From Nocardia lijiangensis NBRC 108240 (GTDB lineage: Bacteria; Actinomycetota; Actinomycetes; Mycobacteriales; Mycobacteriaceae), in the NCBI RefSeq assembly GCF_001613045.1, contig NZ_BDBP01000007.1:1-64000 (forward strand): 64,000 bases of DNA. The letters are read 5' to 3'. The position numbers were made by a program, and so were the translations under genes. Below the pieces are notes generated by a model. It was not told where the DNA came from. It ran no database searches and saw only the letters and a program-made list of their open reading frames with translations. Shown one piece after another: positions 42,252-51,373 of this stretch; position 1 is the stretch's first letter; each line of letters opens with the position of its first letter.

Positions 42252-44972
42252 ATGGGTTCCATACTGTTCGGGCGGCAAGCGGAGCAGTCCGTCATAGACG
42301 AGTTGCTGCAGGGCGGGTCCGGCGCGCTGGTAGTACGCGGCGAGGCGGGCGTCGGTAAGTCGGCTCTGCTGGAGTACGCGGGCGCGGCGGCGCGGGCACG
42401 GGTGTTGCGGGTCGCCGGTGTCGAGTCCGAGGCCGATCTTCCGTTCGCTGCCCTGCACCGGCTGCTGCGCCCAGTGCTCGATGAGGTGGAGGCGTTGCCA
42501 CAGCAGCAGGCGAACGCGTTGCGCGCCGCACTCGGTCTGGGTGACGTCGTGCACGGCGACCGGTTCCTGGTCGGGCTGGCGACGCTCGGCCTGCTGGTGG
42601 AGCTGTCGGCGGCGAGCCCGGTGGTGTGCCTGGTCGACGACACGCAGTGGCTGGACGGTGAATCTTCCGACGCCCTGCAGTTCGCCGCCCGCCGCCTGCA
42701 TGCCGAGCCTGTCATCATGCTGTTCGCCTCGAGGAACGGGTGGTGCTCGGGGGACGATTGCCCCGCATGGGATTTGCCCGAGTTGCGGCCGGGTTGCCTT
42801 AACGACGAGGCTGCCCGCACGCTCCTCCACGATCAGGCCTCGGACCTGCCGCCCGCCGTCCGTGACCAGATCGTCGCCGAGGCGATGGGCAATCCGCTCG
42901 CCCTGATCGAGCTGCCCCGCATGCTCACCGCCGAGCAACGCAGAGGCGCACTGGTCCTGCCGCCCTTTTCTCCGGGTGCCGCACAGCCTGTGACGGACAG
43001 GGTGCTGATGGGGTTCCGCGCACGGATCGCAGCGCTTCCGGAGGCCACTCGTTCCTGCTTGCTGGTGTCGGCGTTGGAGCACATCGACGAGTTGGATGTG
43101 CTCGCGCACGCGATCGGCCTGCTCGGCGCTTCGCTGGAGGACTTCGCTGTGGCCGAGCGGGCGGGCTTGGTCGGGGTGGGCCCAGACGGTGTCACCTTCC
43201 GGCATCCGCTGGTGCGTACCGCGGTGCTGCTGGCTTGCGACATCGCCGCCCGGATGGACGCACACCGGGCGTTGGCCGCGGCGGTAGACGCCGACCGACG
43301 CGCTTGGCATCTCGCTGCCGCTGCCCTCGGGCCCGACGAGGAATTGGCCGAGCAGCTCGAAACTGTGGCGCTGCGTGCGCGGCAACGCGGTGGGCAGGCG
43401 GCGGTGTCGGCAACCTACGCTCGCGCGGCCGAGCTGTCCACCGAACCCGGTGAGGCTGTTCGCCGGTGGACGGCCGCGGCCGAGGCCGCGACCGAAGCGG
43501 GCCTGTGGCAACGCGCGGGTGAACTGGTGGACCGGGCACGACGCCAGGCCGAGGCGGCGACACCGACGGGCGATGTCTTGGCACAGCTCGCCTACGTACG
43601 CGCGAAACTGGAACTCCGGTCGGATCGGCCCTTGGCGGCCGTGCGGCTCATGCACGAGGGGGCCGAGGCAGCGGACGACATGCTAGCCAGGCTGTCGCTG
43701 GTCGCGCTGGGGGGCTACTACACCTGGGCCAGCGCCGCCCATCCGGATCAGCTCGCGCTGGCTCGCCGCTCCGAGGAGATGTGCCCGGAGGGTGAAGGAC
43801 TGCCCACCACGGTGCGCGCGGCCAACCGCGCGTTGCGCATCCTCGTCGAGGGCACGCCCGCGACCGCGGCCGATTTCGTGATTCCGGCCGATCACCTACC
43901 ACCGGAGTTGCGTTACCTCATCGCGTTTCAGGACCTGGCCCGCGCAGGCGCACACAGCATGTTCGAGCGCGCGACCGGACTCGTCGAGGAATGCCGGGCC
44001 GAAGGACGACTGGGACGCATGCCTCAGGCCATGACGCTCCTCGCCATCGCCCAGCTGTTCAACGGCCGGCACCAATCCGCGCGGGCGACGGCAACCACGG
44101 GCATGGCCTTGGCATCCGATGTCGGCCAGCCGATGTGGCGCGGTTACCTGGCGGGCGTGCACGCCTGGCTGTCCGCGGTCAGTGGGGCGGAGGCCGAGTG
44201 TATTTCCTTGACGGAACAGGCGATTCGGGACGCGGACCACCGGGCTTGGATGCCGGCCGCCTGCTGGGCCGAGTACTCGCGGGTGATCCTCGATCTCGGG
44301 TGGGGTCGCTACGACTCGGTGCTCGATCGAGTGGACCAGGCGATGACCGGTCCCACCCGCCACGCCTTCCTGTGGTGGTATTCGTGGCCGGACTACATCG
44401 AAGCCGCTGTCCGGCTGGGCGATTCGCAACGGGGCCACGATCGGCTGAAGCCCCTCGCGGACTGGGTCGAGGGCACCGGCCAAGCGGCGGCGCTCGCCAT
44501 CCTGCACCGGGCCCGTGCGCTGCTGGCCCCCGACAGCGCCGCGGGGGAGCTTTTCGAGCGGTCCCTGGCGCTGCACGCCGAACACCGGCAACCCTACGAC
44601 GAGGCACGTACCCGCCTGGTGTACGGAGAGTGGTTGCGCCGCAACAGGCGTCGCGTCGATGCACGCCCGCAACTGCAAGCCGCCATGGAGACCTTCGACC
44701 GGCTCGGCGCGGCCGTCTGGTCGGACCGCGCCGCCGCCGAACTGCGCGCGACCGGACATACCGTGCCCAACCATTCCCGCGTGAGCGATCCGCTGATCGT
44801 GCTGACGCCGCAGGAACTTCAGGTAGTCCGGCTGGCCGTCACAGGCGCATCCAACCGCCAAATCGGCGCGCAGCTGTTCCTCAGCCCGCGCACCGTCGCC
44901 TATCACCTGTACAAGGCATTCCCCAAGCTGGGCATCACCTCACGCGCGGAGCTGGCCAGGCTGGTGTCGTGA
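42252..44972 (+). CDS. LuxR-family regulator with AAA/NACHT-like ATPase (LAL type)
   Basis: A 906-residue regulator. F-G-R-Q and G-E-A-G-V-G-K-S (Walker A) at residues 7-36, and C-L-V-D-D-T-Q-W (Walker B) near 128 form the ATPase. The long middle (about 330-820) is helical, TPR-like. The C-terminal LuxR helix-turn-helix reads L-T-P-Q-E-L-Q-V-V-R-L-A...I-G-A-Q-L-F-L-S-P-R-T-V-A-Y-H-L. It probably activates the hydrolase/thioesterase genes upstream in response to a substrate. Confidence 0.9.
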   Translation: MGSILFGRQAEQSVIDELLQGGSGALVVRGEAGVGKSALLEYAGAAARARVLRVAGVESEADLPFAALHRLLRPVLDEVEALPQQQANALRAALGLGDVVHGDRFLVGLATLGLLVELSAASPVVCLVDDTQWLDGESSDALQFAARRLHAEPVIMLFASRNGWCSGDDCPAWDLPELRPGCLNDEAARTLLHDQASDLPPAVRDQIVAEAMGNPLALIELPRMLTAEQRRGALVLPPFSPGAAQPVTDRVLMGFRARIAALPEATRSCLLVSALEHIDELDVLAHAIGLLGASLEDFAVAERAGLVGVGPDGVTFRHPLVRTAVLLACDIAARMDAHRALAAAVDADRRAWHLAAAALGPDEELAEQLETVALRARQRGGQAAVSATYARAAELSTEPGEAVRRWTAAAEAATEAGLWQRAGELVDRARRQAEAATPTGDVLAQLAYVRAKLELRSDRPLAAVRLMHEGAEAADDMLARLSLVALGGYYTWASAAHPDQLALARRSEEMCPEGEGLPTTVRAANRALRILVEGTPATAADFVIPADHLPPELRYLIAFQDLARAGAHSMFERATGLVEECRAEGRLGRMPQAMTLLAIAQLFNGRHQSARATATTGMALASDVGQPMWRGYLAGVHAWLSAVSGAEAECISLTEQAIRDADHRAWMPAACWAEYSRVILDLGWGRYDSVLDRVDQAMTGPTRHAFLWWYSWPDYIEAAVRLGDSQRGHDRLKPLADWVEGTGQAAALAILHRARALLAPDSAAGELFERSLALHAEHRQPYDEARTRLVYGEWLRRNRRRVDARPQLQAAMETFDRLGAAVWSDRAAAELRATGHTVPNHSRVSDPLIVLTPQELQVVRLAVTGASNRQIGAQLFLSPRTVAYHLYKAFPKLGITSRAELARLVS

Positions 44973-45043
44973 CCCCGAACAGCACCTCACCGCCAGTCAG
45001 ATGACGGAAGCGATCCCGAACGCCTCTGGCTAGCGTCGGCGCC

Positions 45044-45760
45044 ATGAAGCTGATCAATGACCACGCGGCGATCAAGGCCCGCGCACTGCCCCCGACCGAC
45101 GACGGCTTTATCATGCTGGCTGGCGAGGTCGGCTCCTGGCGTGGCCCCTTCGCATCTGCTCCGATCCAGCTGGCCGCCCGCCTCGCGGCGCTCACCGCGG
45201 GCATGGAGGCGCGCGAGGTAAACGTGTTCCGCGCGGTCCTGCGGCCACCGGGCGAGGGCGACGAGGTGCTGGCCGCCAGGGGTCTCCGGCCCGCGCGCTT
45301 CGACCTCGTCGTGCTGATCCGCACCGCGTCCGTGGAGGCCGCGCTGGAGCTGCGCGAGAGCGCCGCCTACAAGGAACTTGTCGAGACTCTCAGCGCGGCC
45401 GCCCGCCGGACCCACCAGATCGTCGCCGACAACGCCGGGCTGCTCGGCGACGTGGACCACAGCCGAGACCACTGCTTCCTGTTCAACTACTTCTACGCCG
45501 ACGACCGCGAGACCCTGCTGAAGGTGTGGGAGTACACCGCAGGGTGGTTCCAGGCCAAGACCGCGCTGCCCAACTCCGCACTGATGCGGCCAGTGGAGGG
45601 GGAGCCCGCAGACTACGGGCTCGTCAACCACGCCAGCTGGCCGAACTGGCGGACCTTCCTACCCAGCCTGATCTTCCGGCCCACCTTCCGCAGCTTCGTG
45701 CTGGCCAACTTCAAAGCCAACGGCATCGCCGCGCAGCCGATTATCTATCGCCGGTTTTGA
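45044..45760 (+). CDS. Conserved hypothetical protein
   Basis: A 238-residue soluble protein with no family I can name. Notable are V-G-S-W-R-G-P-F near residue 30, R-D-H-C-F-L-F-N-Y-F-Y-A-D near 145, and a Trp/Phe-rich C terminus (W-P-N-W-R-T-F-L-P). The alternating pattern around residues 55-140 could be a ferredoxin-like alpha/beta fold. TAGCGT lies 7 nt before ATG 45044, so it seems leaderless. Confidence 0.7.
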   Translation: MKLINDHAAIKARALPPTDDGFIMLAGEVGSWRGPFASAPIQLAARLAALTAGMEAREVNVFRAVLRPPGEGDEVLAARGLRPARFDLVVLIRTASVEAALELRESAAYKELVETLSAAARRTHQIVADNAGLLGDVDHSRDHCFLFNYFYADDRETLLKVWEYTAGWFQAKTALPNSALMRPVEGEPADYGLVNHASWPNWRTFLPSLIFRPTFRSFVLANFKANGIAAQPIIYRRF

Positions 45761-45820
45761 CCTGTTCACCGCCGCACTTGGGTTGTCGACGGCGGTCCGT
45801 TCCCGCTGCCACGGTTACCG

Positions 45821-45975
45821 ATGACGCCGGGGCGGGAGGTGGCCGGCGTGGTGGCCGAACTCGGTGACAGGGTCGATGCGCGGTGGCTGGGCAGGCGGGT
45901 GGTGGGCCATCTCGGAGCGGGCAGCAGCGGTGGTTACGCGGACCTGGCGATGGTCGATGTCGATGCCCTGCAAGA
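45821..45975 (+). pseudogene. Fragment of a zinc-type alcohol dehydrogenase / quinone reductase
   Basis: P-G-R-E-V-A-G-V-V-A-E-L-G-D, then W-L-G-R-R-V-V-G-H-L-G-A and G-G-Y-A-D-L-A, the GroES-like domain of MDR enzymes. Both the N-terminal metal region and the whole Rossmann domain are missing. Confidence 0.6.
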
Positions 45976-46051
45976 TCCGTTGTGCCACTGCCGGTGTGGA
46001 CCCCAGCCAACAGCGTGCGGAGGGCGACATCGCGGCGTAAACCTCAGCAAG

Positions 46052-46426
46052 TCACCGGTCGACTACCGTGCTGACGGTGATCACCTCTTGGCCGCCGGTC
46101 CCGGAGACAGTGATCGACAGCTCCCACTCGCCGCCCATGACGAACACCTCCTCCGCAGCGACGAAGCGGCCGGGCTCGGTTTGGACGGTGTCGACCGGCG
46201 GCAGCGCGTGACCCATGCTCGGCATGACCGCCGCCACCGTGACCGTGTCGGCGTCACCGGAAGTCACCCGCACCTCGAGCGGATCGACAGGCAGCACGCT
46301 GACGGTGTATCGCGTGCCCGCCGCCGCCACGTACTCGGGGGCGCGGCCGAACCAATTCGTCGCGACGGCGAACAGCACACCCGACAGGAGAAGACAAGCG
46401 GCCAGCAGGAAATACGTGCGCTTCAC
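46052..46426 (-). CDS. Membrane-anchored YtkA/FixH-like protein
   Basis: A 124-residue protein. Residues 4-22 are a membrane anchor (Y-F-L-L-A-A-C-L-L-L-S-G). The outer domain resembles YtkA: A-A-V-M-P-S-M-G-H-A-L-P-P-V, and M-G-G-E-W-E-L. The M-P-x-M-G-H motif may bind copper. GTG 46426 overlaps the preceding stop by 4 bases, so both genes are one unit. Confidence 0.75.
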   Translation of the reverse strand: MKRTYFLLAACLLLSGVLFAVATNWFGRAPEYVAAAGTRYTVSVLPVDPLEVRVTSGDADTVTVAAVMPSMGHALPPVDTVQTEPGRFVAAEEVFVMGGEWELSITVSGTGGQEVITVSTVVDR

Positions 46427-47673
46427 CGGTTCACCGCCACGGTGAAGGGCCGGGTCACGAGTCGGCCTTCGGCGGCGTACTGGGCCCACGCCAGGTAGCG
46501 GCCCCGCTCCGGGAAGGTGAGGGTAAAGCGCAGCGCGGAACCACCGCCCTTCATCCCGTGCGCATGTGTCAGGTGGACTCCGTCCGCGCTCCTGACGATC
46601 AGATGGCCGGGCATGCCCAGCCATGGCTGTACCGGTCCCGCCACACTGACCTCGATAGTCACCGGGCTTCCGGCCGTCGGCGTGGCCGGGGTGAGGCGGG
46701 GTTCGGCAGGGTCATGGACTGGGGCGTCCGACTGGGCGGCACCGGAGACCTCGAAGGCACCGGAGACCAGTTGCCCGCCCGACTCCTGCCGCTCGAACTC
46801 GGCGTAGGCGAGGTAGCGGCCCGGCTGCGGGACACGCAGCCGTACGGCCAGGACACCCGGTGCGGTCCGCAACGGGTGTACATGCCGGAGGACGGCGCCG
46901 TCTTCACTGGTGACCACGAGATGCGCCGGGGCCTCGTGGTGGACGGCGAGGTCATCCACTGGCCGTCCCGTCGAGCCGTCCGTGAGCCGTAGGGTCAGGG
47001 TGAACTCTGCGCCCGTGGCGGGCCGGACCGGCAGTGTCGAGAAGCGAGCTTGCGCGTATGGCCGACCGACCTCGGCCACGGGCGCGGCGCCCTCCGGTGG
47101 AGCGGGCAGGGACGGCTGGAGCACTGTCAAGACGATCGCGGCCGCAACCGATGCGCTCGCGGCGCCCACGATGGGTCTGGACAGGCGGCCGGTCAGCACG
47201 CCGCCCACTAACAGCAGCCCAGAGATCAGGAACGCGCCGTCGGTGACCATCGCCCAGGGGTCGTGGCCGGGCACAAGAACCCGGAATGGGATCACCGATA
47301 TTTCGTCACCGGCGCGAACATGCAACTCGTGCGGGCCGGTGTGACCGATTGGCAAGGCGGTGGGATCTTCTCCTACGCGCACCGAACCGGTCGAGCTGCT
47401 GCCGTCGGTCAGTGACCGCACTTCCAGCTCTAGAGCCGCGCTCGTGGGATGGATGGCCTGCGCGCTCACCCTCAGCGATGCCGGCACCTGCGTGACCCGG
47501 GCGACAACGAGCGTGACCTCGCCCGCCCTGAAAGTCTGCGTCACCCGCAGATCCGCTCCGGACTCCACCACATGCGCCTGGGCCAGCCCGGGCGGGGCCA
47601 GCACCATAAGGAATGCGACAGCGAAGACGCGGAACATTCTTTGGACGGCTCTACCGCTATTGCTCGACTTCAT
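46423..47673 (-). CDS. Exported membrane protein with YtkA-like repeats
   Basis: A 416-residue protein. A signal peptide ends A-Q-A-H, so the mature chain may start with His-Val-Val-Glu, as in copper-handling proteins. A first beta domain (about 35-130) is followed by two membrane helices (about 145-190) and two beta-rich segments with V-L-R-H-V-H-P-L and T-H-A-H-G-M-K-G. The His-rich loops suggest metal binding, perhaps copper. It is translationally coupled to the YtkA-like gene. Confidence 0.7.
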   Translation of the reverse strand: MKSSNSGRAVQRMFRVFAVAFLMVLAPPGLAQAHVVESGADLRVTQTFRAGEVTLVVARVTQVPASLRVSAQAIHPTSAALELEVRSLTDGSSSTGSVRVGEDPTALPIGHTGPHELHVRAGDEISVIPFRVLVPGHDPWAMVTDGAFLISGLLLVGGVLTGRLSRPIVGAASASVAAAIVLTVLQPSLPAPPEGAAPVAEVGRPYAQARFSTLPVRPATGAEFTLTLRLTDGSTGRPVDDLAVHHEAPAHLVVTSEDGAVLRHVHPLRTAPGVLAVRLRVPQPGRYLAYAEFERQESGGQLVSGAFEVSGAAQSDAPVHDPAEPRLTPATPTAGSPVTIEVSVAGPVQPWLGMPGHLIVRSADGVHLTHAHGMKGGGSALRFTLTFPERGRYLAWAQYAAEGRLVTRPFTVAVNR

Positions 47674-47794
47674 GACGGCGACGCTAGGCCGCGGTGCTGC
47701 TGTGTCGCGTCCGTCATATGACTGATGTGCCCCGGGCGATCATCAGTAGCATGACGGAAGCGACTGGGACCGCAATATTCCTAGGGTTGCGGCC

Positions 47795-48403
47795 ATGACC
47801 AAAAGACCTGAAATCTACTCGGCGACCATCATGGCAGTCCTTGCCGCCGCTTTCTGCGCGTGGGCGCTGCTCACTCTCCCCATACAGGGAGCCATCGTGC
47901 TCGCGGTGGCCAGTGTGCTGGCGTGGATCGGCTGGATAGCCTTCAGCTACGCCCGCCCGGTGAAGTCCAGGAAGGTGATCGCCGTCTACCTGTGCGCGGT
48001 CGGCTTTCAGCTCATCCATATGGCCGAGGAGTACACCGGCGGCTTCCCCCACGAGATCGTCGAGCTGTTCAACTCCCCCCGCGACTGGCCGGAGCGAGAG
48101 TTCCTGCTGGTCTTCGTGTTCGGCTTCGGCGCGCTCTACTTCTTCGCCGGTGCGGGCGCACTCTACCGGATCCGGGTGTCCAACTTCTTCCTGTGGTGGT
48201 ACGCCCTGGGCGCGGGCCTGCTCAACGGAATCGCCCATTTCATCTTCCCGATCATCAAGGGCGGCTACTTCCCTGGCCTGTACACCGCCGGCGGCCACTT
48301 TGTCATGAGCGGGCTGTTGATCTACCTCCTCGTCAAGGAGGACCGCATACTCGAGGCTGAGGAACGGAAGGTTCAGCCGCTGGCAGGTGCGGGAGCACGA
48401 TAA
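47795..48403 (+). CDS. HXXEE-domain membrane protein
   Basis: A 202-residue protein with about five membrane helices. F-Q-L-I-H-M-A-E-E-Y near residue 75 is the HxxEE signature; N-G-I-A-H-F-I-F near 147 and G-G-H-F near 168 add His residues. The function of this family is unknown. TAGGGT lies 7 nt before ATG 47795, so the message is probably leaderless. Confidence 0.8.
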   Translation: MTKRPEIYSATIMAVLAAAFCAWALLTLPIQGAIVLAVASVLAWIGWIAFSYARPVKSRKVIAVYLCAVGFQLIHMAEEYTGGFPHEIVELFNSPRDWPEREFLLVFVFGFGALYFFAGAGALYRIRVSNFFLWWYALGAGLLNGIAHFIFPIIKGGYFPGLYTAGGHFVMSGLLIYLLVKEDRILEAEERKVQPLAGAGAR

Positions 48404-48892
48404 CCAAGCGACTCGAGCACCAATCAGGCCGCGAAGACCAAGTACATCGAGTTGGCGACTGGCAAAGTCCGTCGCCGGACTCGCCGACCACGTGATGCGG
48501 GGCACCATCGCGGCCACGACCGGGCTCGAGAAACAGAATGCGGCGGAGGCCGATAACTTCCGCCGCACCACGCTCGTTGTCGCCGAAGCGGCCGCCCGGC
48601 CGCGGCAGAGCCAGCTCTGCCGTGGCGGAGATGGCCGCGACCCTTCTTTCTCGTTCAGCCGCGACGCAACCCACCCAGCCCGCGTACCTCCGCGCCGAGT
48701 AGACGTCACCATGGACCGCACGGGCGACAGGGCGTCGCGCCCTTCACCGCGAATCGATGCCGGACCGGCGATAGCCCCGCCGAGCTATCGCGATATCGGC
48801 GGAAATCCTCAGTTCACCGGGCATCCGGGTTGTTGTGGATGCTGTTCGGACCGCCCCAAGAATGAACCCACACCGCTGCCGAACGCGGATTG
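48404..48892. other. Stretch without a supported gene
   Basis: No frame here has a recognisable domain or ribosome site. The DNA looks like worn coding sequence (runs of G/C-rich third positions switching frame), ending where repeat copy A begins. Confidence 0.5.
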
Positions 48893-49025
48893 GGTTTCGG
48901 CCACGAATCCCTGAACTCGCGTCAGCCGCTGGGCGATTCCGCGTGGTCGGAAGCGGCCAGCGCTGGGTTATGGAAGATCAACTGGCCCTACTCCTCTGGG
49001 TCGGCCAAACGCACAATATTGCCGA
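48893..49025 (+). repeat. Dispersed repeat copy A (3' part only)
   Basis: Begins GGTTTCGGCCACGAATCC and ends near ATATTGCCGAG. It matches the last 130 bp of copies C (52393) and E (56277) with scattered substitutions. Confidence 0.8.
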
Positions 49026-49074
49026 GTTGAGTGCGTTCGTTGGTCACGGTCCGCGGCGGCAGGGCGGAACTCGT

Positions 49075-49947
49075 TTAGTGGCTGATCTTTTCCAGTTCGT
49101 CGATGTCCTTGTCGGAGAGCGGCAGTCCCGCGCCGACGAGATTCTCGCGTAGATGGGTCGTCGACGAGGTGCCGGGGATCAGCAGGATGTTCGGTGACCG
49201 GTGCAGCAGCCAGGCCAGGGCGACCGACATCGGTGTCGCATTCATCCGGGCGGCGACGGCCGACAGCGTTGCGGACTGCAGTGGGGTGAAGCCACCGAGT
49301 GGGAAGAAAGGTACGTAGGCGATGCCCTGCCCTGCGAGGGTGTCGATCAGTTCGTCGTCTCGGCGGTAGGCCAGGTTGTACATGTTCTGCACGCACACGA
49401 TCGGCGCGATCGTCTGCGCTTCGGCGACCTGTTCGGCCGTCGCGTTACTCACGCCGAGGTGGCGGATCAGCCCTCGCTGCTGGAGTTCGGCGAGGGTCTC
49501 GAAGGGCTCTGCGAGTGAACCGGGTTGCGGCCCTGCGGCATTGCCGAGCCGGAGGTTGACCACGTCGAGCGCCTCGAGGCCGAGCGCCTCCAGGTTCTCG
49601 TGGACTGCGCGGCGCAGCTGTTCGGGTCGTCGGGCCGGGGGCCATCCGCCCTGCTGATCGCGGGTTGCGCCGACCTTGGTCACGATGTGTAGCGATTCGG
49701 GGTAAGGGTGCAGTGCTTCGCGGATCAACTGATTGGTGACGCGTGGCCCGTAGGCGTCGGCGGTATCGATGTGGGTGATTCCGAAGTCGACGACCTCACG
49801 CAGGACGGCGAGCGCGCCGTCGCGATCGGCAGGCGGACCCATGACCCCGGGGCCGGCGAGTTGCATTGCGCCGTAGCCGAACCGGGTGACAGTCAGGTCG
49901 CCCAGGGTCCAAGTTCCCCCGGGAAGCGAAGGGGAGGGTGCGTTCAT
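49075..49947 (-). CDS. Aldo/keto reductase
   Basis: A 290-residue (beta/alpha)8 oxidoreductase. I-D-T-A-D-A-Y-G holds the catalytic Asp and Tyr, T-K-V-G the Lys. L-G-V-S-N-A-T and the C-terminal I-P-G-T-S-S form the NADPH site. It resembles YdbC-type bacterial AKRs, where Asn replaces the usual His. ATG 49947 follows AGAGG closely. Divergent from the HxlR gene at 50076, with a palindrome between them. Confidence 0.88.
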   Translation of the reverse strand: MNAPSPSLPGGTWTLGDLTVTRFGYGAMQLAGPGVMGPPADRDGALAVLREVVDFGITHIDTADAYGPRVTNQLIREALHPYPESLHIVTKVGATRDQQGGWPPARRPEQLRRAVHENLEALGLEALDVVNLRLGNAAGPQPGSLAEPFETLAELQQRGLIRHLGVSNATAEQVAEAQTIAPIVCVQNMYNLAYRRDDELIDTLAGQGIAYVPFFPLGGFTPLQSATLSAVAARMNATPMSVALAWLLHRSPNILLIPGTSSTTHLRENLVGAGLPLSDKDIDELEKISH

Positions 49948-50030
49948 ACCTCTGCCTTTCATCTCGAACTGGTTGGCGCCTACTGGAGCCTTGCTTCAGC
50001 ATTGACGTGTAAGTTCCCAATAGGAAGTAG

Positions 50031-50044
50031 GCACTTCGAAGTGC
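50031..50044. promoter_or_regulatory. Palindrome between the aldo/keto reductase and HxlR genes
   Basis: GCACTTCGAAGTGC is a perfect 14-bp palindrome. AAGTTCCCAATAGGAAGTA just upstream (50011-50029) is an imperfect dyad. Either may be the HxlR operator. Confidence 0.45.
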
Positions 50045-50075
50045 GTAACTCACCCGCAGGTTGGAGGAGCGACTG

Positions 50076-50519
50076 ATGGCGACGATGACGGCAGCCCAGA
50101 AGAGAGCTCAGTCCAAGTCCGAATATGACGCTTTCCTGGCGGCGTGTCCGAGCCGCAAACTGCTCGAACGGATCTCCGATAAATGGGTCACACTGATCGT
50201 GACCGCGCTCGGCAACGGCGGATCGCGTCAGCCCGGCGACCCCTGCGCCGGTGAGCCGGGTTCGATGCGCTACTCGGAGCTGTCGCGCCTGCTGGCAGGC
50301 GTCAGTCAGAAGATGCTCACCCAAACCCTGCGTTCCCTGGAGCGAGACGGTCTGATCACCCGCACCGCGACACCGACCGTGCCCGTGACGGTCTCCTACG
50401 AACTGACCGACCTCGGCCTCTCACTGCATCAATTGGTCCGCGAGATCAAGGGCTGGGCCGAGACGCACATGGACGAAGTACTCACCAACCGCACGGCACA
50501 CGACACCCGCTTCGGCTGA
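50076..50519 (+). CDS. HxlR-family transcriptional regulator
   Basis: A 147-residue winged-helix protein. C-P-S-R-K-L-L-E-R-I-S-D-K-W-V starts the core with the conserved Cys, then Y-S-E-L-S-R-L-L-A-G-V-S-Q-K-M-L-T-Q-T-L and Y-E-L-T-D-L-G. An insert of about 15 residues (G-S-R-Q-P-G-D-P-C-A-G-E-P) enlarges the wing and adds a second Cys. GGAGGAG with 6-nt spacing precedes ATG 50076. Likely controls the divergent aldo/keto reductase. Confidence 0.88.
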   Translation: MATMTAAQKRAQSKSEYDAFLAACPSRKLLERISDKWVTLIVTALGNGGSRQPGDPCAGEPGSMRYSELSRLLAGVSQKMLTQTLRSLERDGLITRTATPTVPVTVSYELTDLGLSLHQLVREIKGWAETHMDEVLTNRTAHDTRFG

Positions 50520-50620
50520 ACCACGCAATCCACACCGCGCTTCCCTTACACCAGTTTCTGGACGTCGATGGAACCTTGCTTTTCCTAGGGCGGACCGGCG
50601 GTGAGCGTTAGTGTGCGTGA

Positions 50621-50737
50621 GTGACCGACGTGATCCTCCTTCACGGGGCCTGGCACCAGCCCACCCACTACACCGAACTCGCCGAGCTGCTACGCACTCG
50701 GGATCTGTCTGTGGAGATGCCCGAGCTCTATGAGCTG
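50621..50737 (+). pseudogene. N-terminal fragment of an alpha/beta hydrolase
   Basis: GTG 50621 opens T-D-V-I-L-L-H-G-A-W-H-Q-P-T-H-Y, the oxyanion-hole strand of a hydrolase. Homology ends about residue 38, close before site B, and no nucleophile elbow follows. TAGTGT 6 nt before the GTG is a possible -10. Confidence 0.6.
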
Positions 50738-50765
50738 TCGCTGACAGAGAGCACCGCCAGTCGCA

Positions 50766-50817
50766 AGAGTGCGGAGTCGGTTCCACTCGCCGGGGTGACA
50801 TCTTGGTTACGCACATC
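50766..50817 (+). repeat. 52-bp two-armed site, copy B
   Basis: Left arm AGAGTGCGGAGTCGG, core GGGGTGACA, right arm TTGGTTACGCACATC. The most diverged of the four complete copies. It lies just after the hydrolase fragment. Confidence 0.6.
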
Positions 50818-51024
50818 CTTGATGTGTCCGCATGTGTGGCGTCTGGCGTCGACGGCTGACCAGTTGCGATCACGGGTGGTCGCGGAGACTGTGCGGGTCT
50901 GGGGCCCCGACACCGGTCAGGAACCCGCGGTCCCTACCAGTTGCACCGCTTCGGTACAAGCGGTGGACACGAGCGGTTCGGACAAGCAGCCGATTAGGGA
51001 GCTTCTCACCGGGACCTGGACCCG

Positions 51025-51082
51025 ATCCTGGCCGGGATCAGGTCCTGGCACCAGTGTTAAGTAGCCGCCTATCGCGCGGTCA
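51025..51082. repeat. Short dispersed repeat, second copy, plus fragment of the larger repeat
   Basis: 51025-51067 matches the 44-bp repeat at 30071. It leads directly into GCCGCCTATCGCGCGGTC (51064-51081), the first bases of the larger repeat unit. GGACC...GGTCC and GATCC...GGATC pairs around it could form a hairpin. Confidence 0.55.
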
Positions 51083-51373
51083 CGAACGTCCGCTTCTGCC
51101 GAGTTGAGGATGTTCAAAGGGCTAGGGGCATGGGTGGCGAGCGCTACGACCCGAACAACCTGCATTCGCTGTGCCGCCCATGACTTGGGCGAACACCATT
51201 GGCGAAGCCCTCGGCCCGCGCTGGGCGTACCTGAATTGCCGCCGATCCTGCTGCACTCGCGACGCCCTCTGAATGGGTTGGGGCTCCGCGACTTCGGAGT
51301 CTCCTACCGGACCCACACGATTTCTCCACACTTGGTAACCGGATCGGACACAACTGGTCGATACAGTGACCGC

